Source: Oscillospiraceae bacterium (GTDB lineage Bacteria; Bacillota; Clostridia; Oscillospirales; Oscillospiraceae). Taken from it: a stretch of 54,151 nucleotides of DNA. Positions within the stretch are counted from its first letter, which is position 1. Every line of letters begins with the position of its first letter. Location: positions 1-54,151 of the forward strand of contig JALFTG010000023.1 of NCBI GenBank assembly GCA_022779345.1, read 5' to 3'. Of this stretch, positions 7,515 through 13,924 are shown in pieces. The notes beneath the pieces were generated by a model. The model was not told where the DNA came from, searched no databases, and saw nothing but the letters and a program-made list of their open reading frames with translations. The translations under genes and the position numbers were made by a program.

Positions 7515-7709
7515 TTATGCCACCCCGCCCGCTTCCGGCATGATGATGGCGGCGATGACATAGGCCGGGATCCCGGCGCCGCCCATGGCGCAGAAGATTA
7601 CCCAGGCGATCCGGATCAGGGTGGGGTCCAGATTCAGATATTCCGCGATGCCGCCGCACACACCGGCCAGCATTTTGTCGTCCGCAGATTTGCAAAGTCT
7701 TTTTTTCAT
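7515..7709 (-). CDS. PspC domain protein
   Basis: A 64-residue PspC domain protein: KRLCKSADDKMLAGVCGGIA, EYLNLDPTLIRIAWVIF and one or two hydrophobic segments ending in IPAYVIAAIIMPE. PspC proteins take part in envelope-stress sensing at the inner membrane. Start ATG 7709 with AAGGAG ten bases upstream; a TTG two codons earlier is less likely. It follows an internal terminator, so its expression and that of the transporter may depend on readthrough. The distal DUF4097 lipoprotein is a usual companion. Confidence 0.88.
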   Translation of the reverse strand: MKKRLCKSADDKMLAGVCGGIAEYLNLDPTLIRIAWVIFCAMGGAGIPAYVIAAIIMPEAGGVA

Positions 7710-7750
7710 GATCAATCTTCTCCTTTTTATCCATTCATCAGGCCGGAGGC

Positions 7751-7795
7751 AAAAAACGCAGAGTACACCCGTTGTGTCAGCGGATGGCTCTGCGT
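7751..7795 (-). terminator. internal terminator/attenuator ahead of pspC-ABC genes
   Basis: The minus strand carries ACGCAGAG (7795-7788), a 24-base loop and CTCTGCGT (7763-7756) followed by a T run to 7751. It lies inside the LytTR operon, after the 27-residue peptide gene and before pspC. It could end a short upstream transcript or set the ratio of regulator to transporter. Confidence 0.65.
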
Positions 7796-7827
7796 CTATG
7801 CGTCTGGCCTGGTATTTTCAGTTTCTT

Positions 7828-7911
7828 TCAGTGCCGGTAAAGCAGCCACAGAGCGACAGCCAGCACGGCCAGCGCCGCGATCAGCAGGACAAAGACGCCG
7901 CTGAACATCAT
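7828..7911 (-). CDS. 27-residue single-span membrane peptide
   Basis: A short frame starting ATGATG at 7911 with GGAAGGGGGAACC upstream, one base past the KTR gene's stop. The product is nearly all one hydrophobic helix (residues 5-24, VFVLLIAALAVLAVALWLLY) with a basic tail YRH. Position, RBS and clean hydrophobic design favour a real small membrane protein. It precedes the internal terminator. Role unknown; it might modulate the DUF3021/LytTR pair or the transporter. Confidence 0.6.
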   Translation of the reverse strand: MMFSGVFVLLIAALAVLAVALWLLYRH

Positions 7912-7912
7912 T

Positions 7913-8095
7913 TCAGGTTCCCCCTTCCACCACCGACACCCGCAGATGGGCGGCGGATATGATGGTTTCCCGGCGGCACTTGGGGCAGAACAGGGGAAAG
8001 CATTTCAGCTCCGTCTCCTCCAGCAGCTTCAGCCGGGTCTTGCCCCCGCACACGGGGCACAGCACCCAATGGGTGTCCGTCCGGTCAGTCATCAT
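7913..8095 (-). CDS. cysteine-rich KTR domain protein (zinc ribbon)
   Basis: A 60-residue protein with two CxxC knuckles, CPVCGGKTR and CPKCRRETI, and the KTR signature that names the family. The fold should be a small zinc ribbon, cytoplasmic. Start ATG 8095 with AAAGGGGCGG upstream; it overlaps the end of the DUF3021 gene by 11 bases. Many clostridial operons carry such a gene beside small regulators; function is not established. Confidence 0.8.
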   Translation of the reverse strand: MMTDRTDTHWVLCPVCGGKTRLKLLEETELKCFPLFCPKCRRETIISAAHLRVSVVEGGT

Positions 8096-8531
8096 GGGTT
8101 CCGCCCCTTTCCTCCCGCCGCTGGCGCAGGCGCTCATTCACATCGCTGGCATCGGCATAATCCTGGCCGTAGCCCACCAGCTCTACACAGAAGCGCACTA
8201 CCAGCACAATCGCGAAAAACACGATGCCGCCGGTCAGGCCCCGCCACATACCGATATCATATCCGGCGGGCATGAGCACCAGTTCCAGCAGGACGCACTG
8301 GATTGCCGTACGGGTCCACCACTCCCGGCCGGACAGCTCATGGCGGGACAGATACACCAGACTGGTGGCGTCCGCCAGGGCGGAAAACAGGATGCACGCC
8401 CCGAAATAATCCACCACATTCACGGTCACCCCCGGGTTAAACACCAGACAGAAACCGTATGAGGCCAGCATGGTCAGTCCGTAAATGACCACGAACCGTT
8501 TCAGAAAATTGGCGATCTCATGGCGTACCAT
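8085..8531 (-). CDS. DUF3021 family membrane protein (probable LytTR partner)
   Basis: A 148-residue protein with four spans (FVVIYGLTMLASYGFCLVF; VDYFGACILFSALADATSLVYL; TAIQCVLLELVLMPAGYDIG; GGIVFFAIVLVVRFCVELVG) and a charged C-terminal tail. DUF3021 genes are typically adjacent to a LytTR-only regulator. In streptococcal HdrR/M and BrsR/M-type systems a membrane partner inhibits the LytTR protein. Here the LytTR gene is directly upstream. Start ATG 8531 has GAGG upstream. Confidence 0.82.
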   Translation of the reverse strand: MVRHEIANFLKRFVVIYGLTMLASYGFCLVFNPGVTVNVVDYFGACILFSALADATSLVYLSRHELSGREWWTRTAIQCVLLELVLMPAGYDIGMWRGLTGGIVFFAIVLVVRFCVELVGYGQDYADASDVNERLRQRREERGGTHDD

Positions 8532-8541
8532 CGCCAGCACC

Positions 8542-8979
8542 TCACAATCCCAGAATTTCCTTCAGCGCCCCCACATACCGGCGGGACACGGTGACCCGCT
8601 CCCCGTTCAGCAGCACGGCGATGAACCGGCCGGAGATGGACGGGATGATCCGGTCGATTTTGTCCGCGTTCACCACCATGGACTTGGACGCCCGGAAGAA
8701 CGATGTCCCCCGGCACTTTTCCTCAAATTCATACAGCTTCATCCGGCTCTCATACACCGTGTCCCGGTAGTAGATGAACGACTTCCGGTCCACCACCTCA
8801 AAGTAATATACCTCGCTGAGCTTCAGCCGGACAATCTCTCCGTTCAATTCCCCCGTCAGTCCCGGGTCCGTGTCCCGGACGCACTGTACATAGTCCACCC
8901 AGGCAGCGGAGGGCTCGTGACACCGCACGATCACCTCTTCCTCCCGGTCCGGAGGGATTGTCTCAATCCGCACCTTCAT
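8542..8979 (-). CDS. LytTR family DNA-binding regulator
   Basis: A 145-residue protein. Residues ~45-145 form a LytTR DNA-binding domain (LSEVYYFEVVDRKSFIYYRD, then FFRASKSMVVNADKIDRI and GERVTVSRRYVGALKEILG). There is no response-regulator receiver domain; the ~45-residue N-terminus is short. Start ATG 8979 with GGAGGATGGGAA upstream. Being first in an operon with DUF3021, it fits a LytTR regulatory system in which the membrane protein gates the regulator. Confidence 0.88.
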   Translation of the reverse strand: MKVRIETIPPDREEEVIVRCHEPSAAWVDYVQCVRDTDPGLTGELNGEIVRLKLSEVYYFEVVDRKSFIYYRDTVYESRMKLYEFEEKCRGTSFFRASKSMVVNADKIDRIIPSISGRFIAVLLNGERVTVSRRYVGALKEILGL

Positions 8980-9068
8980 TTCCCATCCTCCATGAATACC
9001 ATACGACAATTCCTCTTCCCTGTAAACCGCCGGATACGCAAGATGCGGATTCCGGCCATCAAGCGGTA

Positions 9069-9659
9069 TCAGGCCCAGTTCAGCAGGCCGTCCTCCCGCA
9101 GCAGATACATCTGTCCCCGGAAGTCCCGGGACAGCATGGCGCTGATCTCCTCATCGGTGAAGCGGCACACCCCCGTAGCGCACAGGGTCCCGATCCCGTA
9201 GGCGTGGAGCCACATATGCTGGAACAGGTCCTCTGCGTCCTGCCGGTCCAGCCGGTAATCCCGGCGGATCACCGCCACGCACTCCCTGGCCCAGTCGCCC
9301 AGCCGGTCGATGACTGCAGAAAAGCTGTCTGCCGGGTCTGTCTCCGTCATGAACAGCAGCTGGAACAGTTTCGGTTCCTCCCGGCCGAAGCGGATCATTT
9401 TCATACCGTACTGCTTGAAGGGAGGCATCTCCTCCCCGCCTTCTCCGGCACTGAAGGTCTCCAGCCGCTCCATGGCCGCCTGCCGGACGGCCTGCTGCAC
9501 CTCCTCCATATTTTTGAATACGGTGAAGATAGGCCGGGCGGAGCTGCCCAGCCGCACCCCCAGGTCCCGGGCGGTGAGGGCATCGATTCCCCGCTCGCTC
9601 ACCAGATCCAGCGCGGCGGCGGTGATCTCCTCTCTGGTAAATTTCGGTTTCGGCGGCAT
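9069..9659 (-). CDS. TetR/AcrR family regulator
   Basis: A 196-residue repressor-type protein. Residues 6-52 are the TetR helix-turn-helix (TREEITAAALDLVSERGIDA, LTARDLGVRLGSSARPIFTV); the rest is an all-helical ligand domain with a WxH-containing region (FQHMWLHAYGIGTL). It is transcribed from a consensus promoter overlapped downstream by three tandem repeats, so autoregulation is likely. It lies 90 bases upstream of the LytTR operon on the same strand and might control it. Ligand unknown. Confidence 0.9.
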   Translation of the reverse strand: MPPKPKFTREEITAAALDLVSERGIDALTARDLGVRLGSSARPIFTVFKNMEEVQQAVRQAAMERLETFSAGEGGEEMPPFKQYGMKMIRFGREEPKLFQLLFMTETDPADSFSAVIDRLGDWARECVAVIRRDYRLDRQDAEDLFQHMWLHAYGIGTLCATGVCRFTDEEISAMLSRDFRGQMYLLREDGLLNWA

Positions 9660-9682
9660 ATGGGTCCGTCCTTTCTTAAAAA

Positions 9683-9724
9683 CAGTTGTTTTGAATCAGT
9701 TGTTTTAAATCGTTCGTTTTCATT
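9683..9724. repeat. three tandem 14-base repeats, probable TetR operator
   Basis: Plus-strand units: CAGTTGTTTTGAAT (9683-9696), CAGTTGTTTTAAAT (9697-9710) and the divergent CGTTCGTTTTCATT (9711-9724). They cover the likely transcription start and 5' leader of the TetR gene, just downstream of its -10. The location suits autorepression. Confidence 0.6.
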
Positions 9725-9750
9725 ATATGCACACGATCGGTATTTGTCAA
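9722..9750 (-). promoter_or_regulatory. consensus sigma-A promoter of the TetR gene
   Basis: Minus-strand TTGACA (9750-9745), 17-base spacer, TATAAT (9727-9722): both hexamers match the housekeeping consensus exactly. A promoter this strong feeding a repressor suggests it is normally repressed through the adjoining repeats. Confidence 0.85.
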
Positions 9751-9752
9751 GC

Positions 9753-9790
9753 AAAAACAGAGGCCACCCGTTTTTTCGGATGACCTCTGT
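9753..9790 (-). terminator. terminator of malic enzyme gene
   Basis: Minus-strand stem ACAGAGGTCATCCG (9790-9777) and CGGGTGGCCTCTGT (9770-9757) with a six-base loop, followed by a T-rich tract. It begins 17 bases after the malic enzyme stop. Confidence 0.85.
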
Positions 9791-9806
9791 TCATTTACAA
9801 AAAGAG

Positions 9807-10982
9807 TCAGATGCGCGCCACGCCGGTGTCCCGTGCGGCCTGGGCCACGGCGGCGGCAATGGCCTGGGGAACCCGCTGGTCAAACACCGGGGGCAGGATG
9901 TACTCGGCGCACAGCTCTGCCGGGGAGACCATGTCCGCCAGGGCCTTGGCAGCGGCCAGTTTCATCTCCTGGTTGATCTCGCTGGCCCGGGCGTCGAAGG
10001 TGCCCCGGAACAGGCCCGGGAACACCAGGGCGTTGTTCAGCTGGTTGGGGAAATCGCTCCGGCCGGTGCCCACCACAGCGGCCCCGGCGGCTTTTGCCTC
10101 GTCCGGGAAGATCTCCGGCGTGGGGTTGGCGCAGGCGAAAATGGCAGCCTTGTCCGCCATGGTACGGACCATGTCCTGGGTGAGCACTCCGGGGGCGGAC
10201 ACTCCGATGAACACATCGGCTCCTTTGACGCCCTCAGCCAGTCCGCCCTTCACCATCCGGGGATTGGTGAAGGATGCCAGCTTGTCCTTGGCGGGGTTCA
10301 TGTGGTCCGGGCGCCCCTGCCAAATCAGGCCGGTGCGGTCGCACACCGTGATGTCCGGGATGCCGGCGTCATGGAGCAGGTAAGCGATGGCCGTGGCGGC
10401 GGCGCCGGCGCCGTTGATGATGACCCGGATGTCCTTCAGGTCCTTCCCCACCACCCGCATGGCATTGGTGATACCCGCCAGCATGGTGATGGCGGTGCCG
10501 TGCTGGTCATCGTGGAAGATGGGAATGTCGCATTTGGCCTTCAGCTTCTCCTCGATCTCAAAGCACCGGGGGGCGGCGATGTCCTCCAGATTCACGCCGC
10601 CGAAGGAGCCGGAGATGAGATAGACGGTGTTCACAAACTCGTCCACATCCTTGGTTTTCACGCACAGGGGGAAGGCGTCCACACCGCCCAGTTCCTTGAA
10701 CAGCACGCACTTGCCTTCCATAACGGGCATACCCGCCTCCGGGCCGATGTCCCCCAGACCCAGCACGGCGCTGCCGTCGGTGACCACCAGGCACAAATTT
10801 GCCCGGCGGGTCAGGTCATAGGACTTGTTCACATCCTTCTGGATCTCCAGACAGGGTGCGGCAACGCCCGGCGTATAGGCCATGGACAGATCGTGGGAGG
10901 TCTTTACCGGAACGGTGGACACCACTTCGATCTTTCCCTTTTTCTCATAGTGCATGGCAAGGCTTTCTTCTGCGATGGTCAT
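9807..10982 (-). CDS. NAD(P)-dependent malic enzyme
   Basis: A 391-residue short-form bacterial malic enzyme converting malate to pyruvate and CO2. Features: the Tyr-containing YTPGVAAPCLEI motif near residue 37, VTDGSAVLGLGDIGPEAGMP near 70, the metal-site IFHDDQHGTA near 155, the Rossmann glycine motif INGAGAAATA near 190 and the Asn/Pro motif FACANPTPEI near 285. Length is normal and there is no phosphotransacetylase extension. Start ATG 10982 with AAGGGGG upstream. It is divergent from fumarase, so the two flank one control region and link fumarate, malate and pyruvate. Confidence 0.93.
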   Translation of the reverse strand: MTIAEESLAMHYEKKGKIEVVSTVPVKTSHDLSMAYTPGVAAPCLEIQKDVNKSYDLTRRANLCLVVTDGSAVLGLGDIGPEAGMPVMEGKCVLFKELGGVDAFPLCVKTKDVDEFVNTVYLISGSFGGVNLEDIAAPRCFEIEEKLKAKCDIPIFHDDQHGTAITMLAGITNAMRVVGKDLKDIRVIINGAGAAATAIAYLLHDAGIPDITVCDRTGLIWQGRPDHMNPAKDKLASFTNPRMVKGGLAEGVKGADVFIGVSAPGVLTQDMVRTMADKAAIFACANPTPEIFPDEAKAAGAAVVGTGRSDFPNQLNNALVFPGLFRGTFDARASEINQEMKLAAAKALADMVSPAELCAEYILPPVFDQRVPQAIAAAVAQAARDTGVARI

Positions 10983-10997
10983 AGAAAAATCCCCCTT

Positions 10998-11021
10998 GAG
11001 AATTGATTCGAGAATTGATTT
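10998..11021. repeat. 12-base tandem direct repeat in divergent control region
   Basis: GAGAATTGATTC (10998-11009) and GAGAATTGATTT (11010-11021) abut exactly. They lie between the malic enzyme start and the shared -10 box, downstream of the malic enzyme transcription start and across the fumarase -35. Possible regulator site; no regulator identified. Confidence 0.5.
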
Positions 11022-11042
11022 TTTCGCAATATGTGATATTAT
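11015..11042 (+). promoter_or_regulatory. fumarase promoter (shares -10 with malic enzyme promoter)
   Basis: Plus strand: TTGATT (11015-11020), 16-base spacer, TATTAT (11037-11042). The -35 is moderate. It overlaps the opposite promoter's -10 almost completely. Confidence 0.5.
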
Positions 11043-11066
11043 ACGGTCAAACCGCGAACTTGTAAA
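11038..11066 (-). promoter_or_regulatory. malic enzyme promoter
   Basis: Minus strand: TTTACA (11066-11061), 17-base spacer, TATAAT (11043-11038). Near-consensus. The transcript would have a leader of about 50 bases containing the tandem repeats. Confidence 0.7.
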
Positions 11067-11085
11067 GTACGGGAGGAATCATTTT

Positions 11086-11922
11086 ATGCGTGAAATCCCT
11101 GCAAGCGCCATCACCGACACCGTGGCGGCTCTGTGCGTGAAGGCCTGCACTGACCTGCCGGAGGATGTCCGGGAGCGGATCCGGGACTGCCGCCAGGCGG
11201 AGACCTGGCCCACGGCACAGGATATTCTGGATGTGATCATTGAAAATTACGAGACCAACGGCACCATCCCCCTGTGCCAGGACACGGGCATGGCCTGCGT
11301 GTTCCTGGAAGTGGGACAGGAGGTGCATATCACCGGGGGCGGACTGTATGACGCTGTCCACGCGGGCGTGGCGAAAGGCTACACCGACGGTCTGCTCCGG
11401 AAAAGCGTGGTGGGCGATCCCCTGGAACGGGTGAACACCGGGGACAACACCCCCGCCGTCATCTATACCGACATCGTGCCCGGTGACAAGCTGACCATCA
11501 CCGTGGCCCCCAAGGGCTTCGGCAGCGAGAATATGAGCCGGGTGGCCATGCTGAAACCTGCCGACGGCGTGGAGGGCGTGAAGAAATTCGTGCTGGAGAC
11601 CGTGGAGGCCGCAGGCCCCAATGCCTGCCCGCCCATGACCATCGGCGTAGGCATCGGCGGCACCTTCGACAAGGCCGCCCTGCTGGCGAAAAAGGCCCTG
11701 CTCCGGGATATGGACCGGCACAACCCCAATCCCTATTACGCCGCTCTGGAAACGGAACTGCTGGATGCCGTGAACGCGCTGGGCATCGGGCCTCAGGGTC
11801 TGGGCGGCCGGACCACGGCCCTGTCCCTGGCCATTGAGACCATGGCCACCCACATCGCCGGGCTTCCCTGCGCCGTGAACATCAACTGCCACAGTGCCCG
11901 GCACGCAAAGGAGGTGCTGTGA
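11086..11922 (+). CDS. fumarate hydratase class I, alpha subunit
   Basis: A 278-residue alpha chain of two-subunit Fe-S fumarase (or the related tartrate dehydratase). Cluster and active-site regions are visible: PLCQDTGMACVF near 65, SENMSRVAMLKPADG near 148, and NACPPMTIGVGIGG near 178, whose Cys should be a cluster ligand; the end ALPCAVN-like NINCHSARHA is also typical. The downstream gene encodes the beta subunit. Start ATG 11086 with GGGAGGAATC upstream. Fumarate hydratase is favoured because malic enzyme is the divergent neighbour. Confidence 0.9.
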   Translation: MREIPASAITDTVAALCVKACTDLPEDVRERIRDCRQAETWPTAQDILDVIIENYETNGTIPLCQDTGMACVFLEVGQEVHITGGGLYDAVHAGVAKGYTDGLLRKSVVGDPLERVNTGDNTPAVIYTDIVPGDKLTITVAPKGFGSENMSRVAMLKPADGVEGVKKFVLETVEAAGPNACPPMTIGVGIGGTFDKAALLAKKALLRDMDRHNPNPYYAALETELLDAVNALGIGPQGLGGRTTALSLAIETMATHIAGLPCAVNINCHSARHAKEVL

Positions 11923-12482
11923 TGGCCGTTTCCGTTCAGCTGCCCATGACGAAAGAGGAGGCCGCCCGGCTCCGGGCCGGGGACAGCGTGCTCCTCACCG
12001 GTACGATCTACACCGCCCGGGACGCGGCCCACAAGCGCATTTATGAGATGATGCACGCCGGGGAGCCCCTCCCCTTCGATCTGGACGGCGCTTCTATTTA
12101 TTATGTAGGCCCCAGCCCTGCTCAGGCGGGGATGCCTGTGGGCTCCGCCGGTCCCACCACCAGCTCCCGGTGCGATAAATACACCCCGGAGATGCTGGAC
12201 GCCGGTCTGCGGGTCATGGTCGGTAAAGGCCGCCGGTCCGACGCCGTGAAAGAAGCGGTCGTCCGCAACGGGGCGGTCTACATGGCGTCCACCGGCGGCG
12301 CCGGCGCCATGCTGGCCCGGTGCATCAAGGAGGCGGAAGTCATCGCCTTCCCGGACCTGGGCACCGAGGCGGTGCGGAAGCTCACGGTTGAGAACTTCCC
12401 CGCCGTGGTGATCCTGGACACCGTGGGCGGCGACTACTACGAGACCGCCCGAAAAGCCTACCTCTCCTCTGTCATAAAATGA
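11922..12482 (+). CDS. fumarate hydratase class I, beta subunit
   Basis: A 186-residue beta chain (LRAGDSVLLTGTIYTARDAA, then YVGPSPAQAGMPVGSAGPTT, SSRCDKYTPEMLDAGLRVMV and YMASTGGAGAMLARCI), the usual C-terminal swivel domain that completes the fumarase active site. Start ATG 11922 shares its A with the alpha-subunit TGA and has AAAGGAGG upstream; a GTG one codon earlier is the alternative. Confidence 0.92.
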   Translation: MAVSVQLPMTKEEAARLRAGDSVLLTGTIYTARDAAHKRIYEMMHAGEPLPFDLDGASIYYVGPSPAQAGMPVGSAGPTTSSRCDKYTPEMLDAGLRVMVGKGRRSDAVKEAVVRNGAVYMASTGGAGAMLARCIKEAEVIAFPDLGTEAVRKLTVENFPAVVILDTVGGDYYETARKAYLSSVIK

Positions 12483-12493
12483 GCCTCGCAGAG

Positions 12494-12513
12494 TTTGTGC
12501 CCACAGGCACAAA
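12494..12513 (+). terminator. hairpin after fumarase operon
   Basis: Perfect 8-bp stem TTTGTGCC/GGCACAAA with CACA loop, 11 bases after the fumarase beta stop, followed by TTAATTT. A short U-poor tail makes termination uncertain; it may protect the transcript end. Confidence 0.45.
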
Positions 12514-12527
12514 TTAATTTCAATCTG

Positions 12528-12646
12528 TTTTTTCGGCAGCTTTGCCGTCGAAAAAACTCTTCCCGGCCAATGGAGTGTGCGAGTGCAGCGAGTGCGCGGA
12601 ATGGCCGCAACCTTCTCAAAAAAGTGGACAACCACTTTTTTGACTG
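12528..12646 (+). repeat. structured intergenic repeat, copy 1 (three hairpins)
   Basis: Order: hairpin A (12528-12556, six T paired with six A), then CCCGGCCAATGG, hairpin B bounded by GGCCA (12565-12569) and TGGCC (12602-12606), linker GCAACCTTCT, hairpin C (12617-12627 with 12632-12642, perfect 11 bp) and ACTG. The hairpin B core and linkers recur at 46423-46528 in the other copy, while hairpins A and C have different sequence but keep base pairing. It lies downstream of fumB in sense orientation. Hairpin C may also act as a bidirectional terminator. Confidence 0.7.
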
Positions 12647-12705
12647 TCATAAAATGACATATTCATCCCCCCTTGCGGATATACTGTCTCCAAGGGGGGA
12701 TTTTC

Positions 12706-12993
12706 ATGCGAATCGGCGATCTGCGGTACAGAGAAGTGATCAATGTTTCCACAGGCCAGCGGCTGGGGTATGTGGCGGACGCGGAATTTGACGAGCAGAA
12801 CGGGCGTATCCTGTCTTTTCTGGTTCCCGGTCCCCGGAAATTCTTCGGCCTGCTCCCCGGCGACACGGACTATGTGTTCCCCTGGGAAAGCATCGTGCGC
12901 ATGGGGGACGACACGATTCTGATCAATCTGGAGGGCTATGACCCCCGTCAGAAGCGGCAAACCAGAAAAAACTTTGAAAATTACCTGTATTAA
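12706..12993 (+). CDS. YlmC/YmxH family PRC-barrel protein
   Basis: A 95-residue PRC-barrel protein of the YlmC/YmxH family, annotated in Firmicutes as sporulation-associated. Motifs: MRIGDLRYREVINVSTGQRL near the start, LGYVADAEFDEQNGRI, then VPGPRKFFGLLPG and FPWESIVRMGDDTILI. Small soluble protein; molecular role unknown. Start ATG 12706 has AAGGGGGG upstream. It stands alone between the repeat and the rpsB promoter. Confidence 0.85.
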   Translation: MRIGDLRYREVINVSTGQRLGYVADAEFDEQNGRILSFLVPGPRKFFGLLPGDTDYVFPWESIVRMGDDTILINLEGYDPRQKRQTRKNFENYLY

Positions 12994-13006
12994 TGTAAAA
13001 AATCCC

Positions 13007-13035
13007 TTGCAATGTGGGAGAATTTCTGGTAATAT
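13007..13035 (+). promoter_or_regulatory. rpsB-tsf promoter
   Basis: TTGCAA (13007-13012), 17-base spacer, TAATAT (13030-13035), giving a leader of ~100 bases before rpsB. The only promoter-like pair in the gap after ylmC. Confidence 0.55.
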
Positions 13036-13047
13036 ATTTCAGCATTA

Positions 13048-13128
13048 CGCACGGAGACCTGATCTCACGCCGTGTGGCCCTCGGGCCGGGTACGGGATTT
13101 GAAGGTCCCGGAGGTTCAACAAATAAGG
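13048..13128 (+). promoter_or_regulatory. GC-rich structured leader of rpsB
   Basis: The leader holds CACGG/CCGTG (13050-13074), a GGCCC/GGGCC hairpin (13076-13086) and a GGGA/TCCC stem-loop (13093-13109) directly before the RBS. Leaders with stable hairpins often mediate ribosomal-protein autoregulation; whether S2 binds here is untested. Confidence 0.35.
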
Positions 13129-13140
13129 AGGAAAATCGTA

Positions 13141-13881
13141 ATGGCAGTCGTATCTATGAAACAGTTGCTGGAGGCCGGTGTTCACTTCGGTCACCAGACC
13201 CGCAGATGGAACCCCAAGATGGCCGAGTACATCTACTGCGAGCGTAACGGCATCTACATCATCGATCTGCAGAAGACCGTGGGCAAGCTGGAAGAAGCTT
13301 ACAACTTCGTCCGCGAGCTGTCCGAAAAGGGCGAGACCATGCTGTTCGTGGGCACCAAGAAGCAGGCCGCTGAAGCCATCCGTGAGGAGGCCGAGCGCTG
13401 CGGTATGTACTATGTGAACGCCCGCTGGCTGGGCGGTATGCTCACCAACTTCAAGACCATGCGTACCCGTATCGACCGTCTGACTCAGCTGAAGAAGATG
13501 CAGGAGGACGGCACCTTCGACATGCTGCCCAAGAAGGAAGTCATCAAGCTGATGGGCGAGATGGAGAAGCTGGAGAAGTACCTGGGCGGCGTGAAGAAGA
13601 TGAACAAGCTCCCCGGCGCTCTGTTCGTGGTCGATCCCCGCAAGGAGCACAATGCTATTTCCGAGGCCCGCAAGCTGGGTATTCCCATTGTCGCTATCGT
13701 GGACACCAACTGCGATCCCGATGAAGTGGACTATGTGATTCCCGCCAACGATGACGCCATCCGCGCCATCCGTCTGATCGCCTCCACCATGGCCAACGCC
13801 GTGATTGAGGGCCGTCAGGGTGTGGACGCCCAGGCCGCTGAAGAGGCTGCTGTGGCTGAGGAAGCCGCTGCTGAGGAATAA
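13141..13881 (+). CDS. rpsB: 30S ribosomal protein S2
   Basis: A 246-residue S2 of normal length: [20 protein letters not shown] at the start, [19 protein letters not shown] near 65, [12 protein letters not shown] near 95 and the [20 protein letters not shown] motif near 185. The C-terminus is an acidic Ala/Glu tail (residues 232-246). Start ATG 13141 with AAGGAGG upstream. Codon use is markedly more biased than in neighbouring genes, as expected for a highly expressed gene. Followed by tsf in the standard arrangement. Confidence 0.98.
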   Translation: MAVVSMKQLLEAGVHFGHQTRRWNPKMAEYIYCERNGIYIIDLQKTVGKLEEAYNFVRELSEKGETMLFVGTKKQAAEAIREEAERCGMYYVNARWLGGMLTNFKTMRTRIDRLTQLKKMQEDGTFDMLPKKEVIKLMGEMEKLEKYLGGVKKMNKLPGALFVVDPRKEHNAISEARKLGIPIVAIVDTNCDPDEVDYVIPANDDAIRAIRLIASTMANAVIEGRQGVDAQAAEEAAVAEEAAAEE

Positions 13882-13924
13882 TCTCCCCACCAACCGTACG
13901 ATAACTGATTAGGAGGAAGCAAAA

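Noticed and set aside
9010-9068. Intrinsic terminator between the TetR gene and the LytTR operon
   Set aside because: CCGGA/TCCGG with an internal loop and no T run; too weak. A TTTACA-17-TATGGT promoter-like pair here is possible but leaves almost no leader, so it was not listed.
9683-9724. CRISPR-like repeat array
   Set aside because: Units are 14 bases, directly abutting with no spacers, and no cas genes are near.
8958-11006. 682-codon plus-strand frame
   Set aside because: It spans parts of the LytTR gene, the TetR gene and the whole malic enzyme gene in antisense and crosses a terminator and promoters.
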